From NCBI GenBank assembly GCA_002938075.1, contig PTLK01000053.1, forward strand, positions 1 through 10,183: DNA of 10,183 nucleotides, written 5' to 3'. Positions 9,103-10,183 of this stretch are shown piece after piece. This DNA comes from Alphaproteobacteria bacterium MarineAlpha3_Bin3 (GTDB taxonomy: Bacteria; Pseudomonadota; Alphaproteobacteria; Rhodospirillales; Casp-alpha2). The stretch's first letter is position 1. Each line of letters begins with the position of its first letter. The notes beneath the pieces are model-generated. The model saw only the letters and a list, made by a program, of their open reading frames with translations, was not told the DNA's origin and did not search any database. A program made the position numbers and the translations under genes.

Positions 9103-9926
9103 CTAGTCCGCTTCATCCTCTTCGAATTTCTTGGGCAACCCCTTGGTGCCCCGGATATCGGTATCGTTCAGGTTGGTACCGCGCAAGTCGGCATCGGTGA
9201 AGTCGGCGTCGATCAACAATGACCCCGATAGGTCGGCGTCGCGGAGGTCGGTCTCCCGGAAATCAGTGCCTTCCATGTCCATGTTCTTCATCACCGCGCC
9301 ATTCATCAACGCGCCGCGGAGCTTGGCGTTCTTCAGGCTGGCCCGCCATTCGCCGCCGCCGGAGCGGAACGAGATAGTGACCCCGCTCAACACCACGCCG
9401 ACCAGGTTGGCCTTGGTCAGGTTGGCCCTGGTCAACTTGGCCCGCGTCATGTCGGCGCCCTTGAGGGTCGTTTTTTCCATCCCCGCCGAGGCCTCGTCGT
9501 GGACGATGGGCGTCAGGTCGCCGCCTTCGGCCGCCGACTTCAACAACACCCCGTCGCGCATGTCGACGTCGTTCATCATCGCGCCTGACAGGTTGCCCCG
9601 GCCAGGCAGGTGCCGCGAAGGTCGGCATGGTTGAGTTGCGCGTCGACCATGTTGGTGAACCGGAGATCGGCGGCGAACAGAATGACGTCGTCCATCTTCG
9701 CGCCTTCGAGGTTGCAATGGTTGAGGATGGCGCCCGTCAACTCGGCCCGGGACAGGTTCCTGCCGGCCATGTCCAGGTACGACAGGTCATGCATGCCCAA
9801 CTGCGCCCGTTCGCCATCACGCTGATTGTTGACGAATTTTTCGTGCTTGTCGAGGACCTCGTCGAACTCCTGCTGCGAGAGCTTTTTCCATTGGTCCTTA
9901 TGGTCGAGTTCGTCCTGTAGGGTCAT
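9103..9926 (-). pseudogene. pentapeptide-repeat protein gene broken by a 1-base frameshift
   Basis: Restoring one base gives a protein of about 274 residues. It has a polar, charged N-terminal helix region (MTLQDELDHKDQWKKLSQQE to about residue 55), then pentapeptide repeats of A(D/N)LXX type such as NLSRA-ELTGA, ADLRG, AKLTRANLTKANL and DADLSGSLL, predicting a right-handed beta helix, and an acidic end (KKFEEDEAD). The first frame runs from ATG 9926 to TGA at 9578-9576; the second continues the repeat pattern from about 9597 to TAG at 9105-9103. I chose ATG 9926 because AAGGGA lies 6 nt upstream; an ATG at 9983 falls inside a -10 box. The second frame has an ATG at 9579 overlapping the first frame's TGA, so the halves might be made by reinitiation. 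The biochemical role is unknown. The CoA-transferase genes follow 30 nt downstream. Confidence 0.75.
9594..9599 (-). other. frameshift site in the pentapeptide gene
   Basis: The minus strand reads GCC GGG GCA ACC here; one added base (GCC GGG GCC AAC or GCC GGG GGC AAC) restores the repeat run as LAGANLSGA or LAGGNLSGA. The loss touches a run of four G. No canonical slippery heptamer is present. Confidence 0.7.
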
Positions 9927-9978
9927 GATATCCCTTGATTTCCCCTGGGGGAATGAGCGGCCGTGTTCCGGGGCCACG

Positions 9979-10009
9979 ATCATAACGCAGGAATTCGCTC
10001 AATTGTTAA
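9979..10009 (-). promoter_or_regulatory. candidate promoter for the pentapeptide gene
   Basis: Leftward TTAACA (10009-10004) and TATGAT (9984-9979) each match the sigma70 consensus at five of six, with a rather long 19-nt spacer. The predicted start near 9972 leaves about 45 nt of leader before ATG 9926. Confidence 0.45.
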
Positions 10010-10079
10010 CCCCTTTAGCGATTTTCGATGTTGCCGAACGCGACGCCAATCACTATTGCTGTGCCTCCCATGATTAACA

Positions 10080-10107
10080 TTGAAGCCACGCCCATTATTC
10101 GTATATA
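10080..10107 (+). promoter_or_regulatory. candidate rightward promoter near window end
   Basis: TTGAAG (10080-10085), 16 nt, TATATA (10102-10107) lie in an AT-rich stretch, about 70 nt before the Shine-Dalgarno sequence at the window end. Downstream, GCGCC (10128-10132) and GGCGC (10148-10152) form an inverted repeat around an AT-rich 15-nt centre that could be an operator. Confidence 0.35.
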
Positions 10108-10177
10108 TCCAATTCAACCTGATTAGAGCGCCTTTAAACATTTATTTGGCGCCCGTGGATTTGACGTGGACTTAAAA

Positions 10178-10183
10178 AAGGAG
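10178..10183 (+). promoter_or_regulatory. Shine-Dalgarno sequence of a gene beyond the window
   Basis: The window ends in AAAAAAGGAG; AAGGAG is the core anti-16S complement. A plus-strand start codon would be expected 5-9 nt past the right edge. No reading frame of that gene is visible. Confidence 0.5.

Noticed and set aside
8362..9222. 286-codon open frame on the plus strand
   Set aside because: It is antisense to CoA-transferase subunit A and the pentapeptide gene end; the product is low-complexity Gly/Arg/Gln-rich with no family features.
9580..9717. Upstream part of the second pentapeptide frame (from ATG 9717)
   Set aside because: Its product is Arg-rich and has no repeat pattern, while the other frame over the same bases has good repeats; it is an out-of-frame shadow.
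9103..9926. Qnr/MfpA-like gyrase protection by the pentapeptide protein, given gyrA in the same window
   Set aside because: Most pentapeptide proteins do not target gyrase. The genes are 6 kb apart, and the N-terminal charged region and irregular repeats give no Qnr-specific sign.
9927..9983. ATG at 9983 as the pentapeptide gene start
   Set aside because: That ATG is inside the TATGAT -10 hexamer and lacks a ribosome site; ATG 9926 has AAGGGA upstream.

Overview
The window looks like a core-genome segment of a GC-rich alphaproteobacterium, probably of Rhodospirillales type. Three things suggest this: the gene set and order (gyrA and ssb facing left, uvrA diverging to the right), a GTTC-N7-GTTC operator of the alphaproteobacterial LexA class between ssb and uvrA, and GyrA and UvrA sequence details. 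The order-level placement is inference. I see no phage, plasmid, CRISPR, toxin-antitoxin or defence genes, no tRNA or rRNA, and no convincing undescribed multi-gene system.

Layout. Positions 1-2848 (minus) hold almost all of gyrA, whose stop codon lies beyond the left edge. A 184-bp spacer with a strong stem-loop separates it from ssb (3033-3530, minus). Positions 3531-3774 form a divergent control region: a LexA-type box lies between two back-to-back promoters that share one -35 heptamer. To the right follow a 60-codon small gene of unknown function (3775-3957), a probable terminator, and uvrA (4136-7150, plus). UvrA carries an internal insertion of about 33 residues. Part of its DNA matches a second sequence just downstream of uvrA, which suggests a dispersed palindromic repeat that landed in frame.

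A 240-bp convergent spacer (7151-7390) holds the second repeat copy. Next, on the minus strand, is a translationally coupled pair of class I CoA-transferase-like subunits (B 7391-8203, A 8200-9072; ATGA overlap). Thirty bases upstream of subunit A ends a pentapeptide-repeat protein gene (9103-9926, minus). One missing base near 9596 breaks this gene, leaving two overlapping frames. The last 200 bases are AT-richer and intergenic. They hold a candidate promoter for the pentapeptide gene, a candidate rightward promoter, and a Shine-Dalgarno sequence at the very end, so another plus-strand gene probably starts a few bases past the window.

Function. GyrA (supercoiling), SSB (single-strand protection) and UvrA (nucleotide-excision repair) form a DNA maintenance cluster, and the SOS-type box ties at least ssb to DNA damage. 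The CoA-transferase-like pair and the pentapeptide protein are a separate metabolic or accessory group with no visible link to repair.
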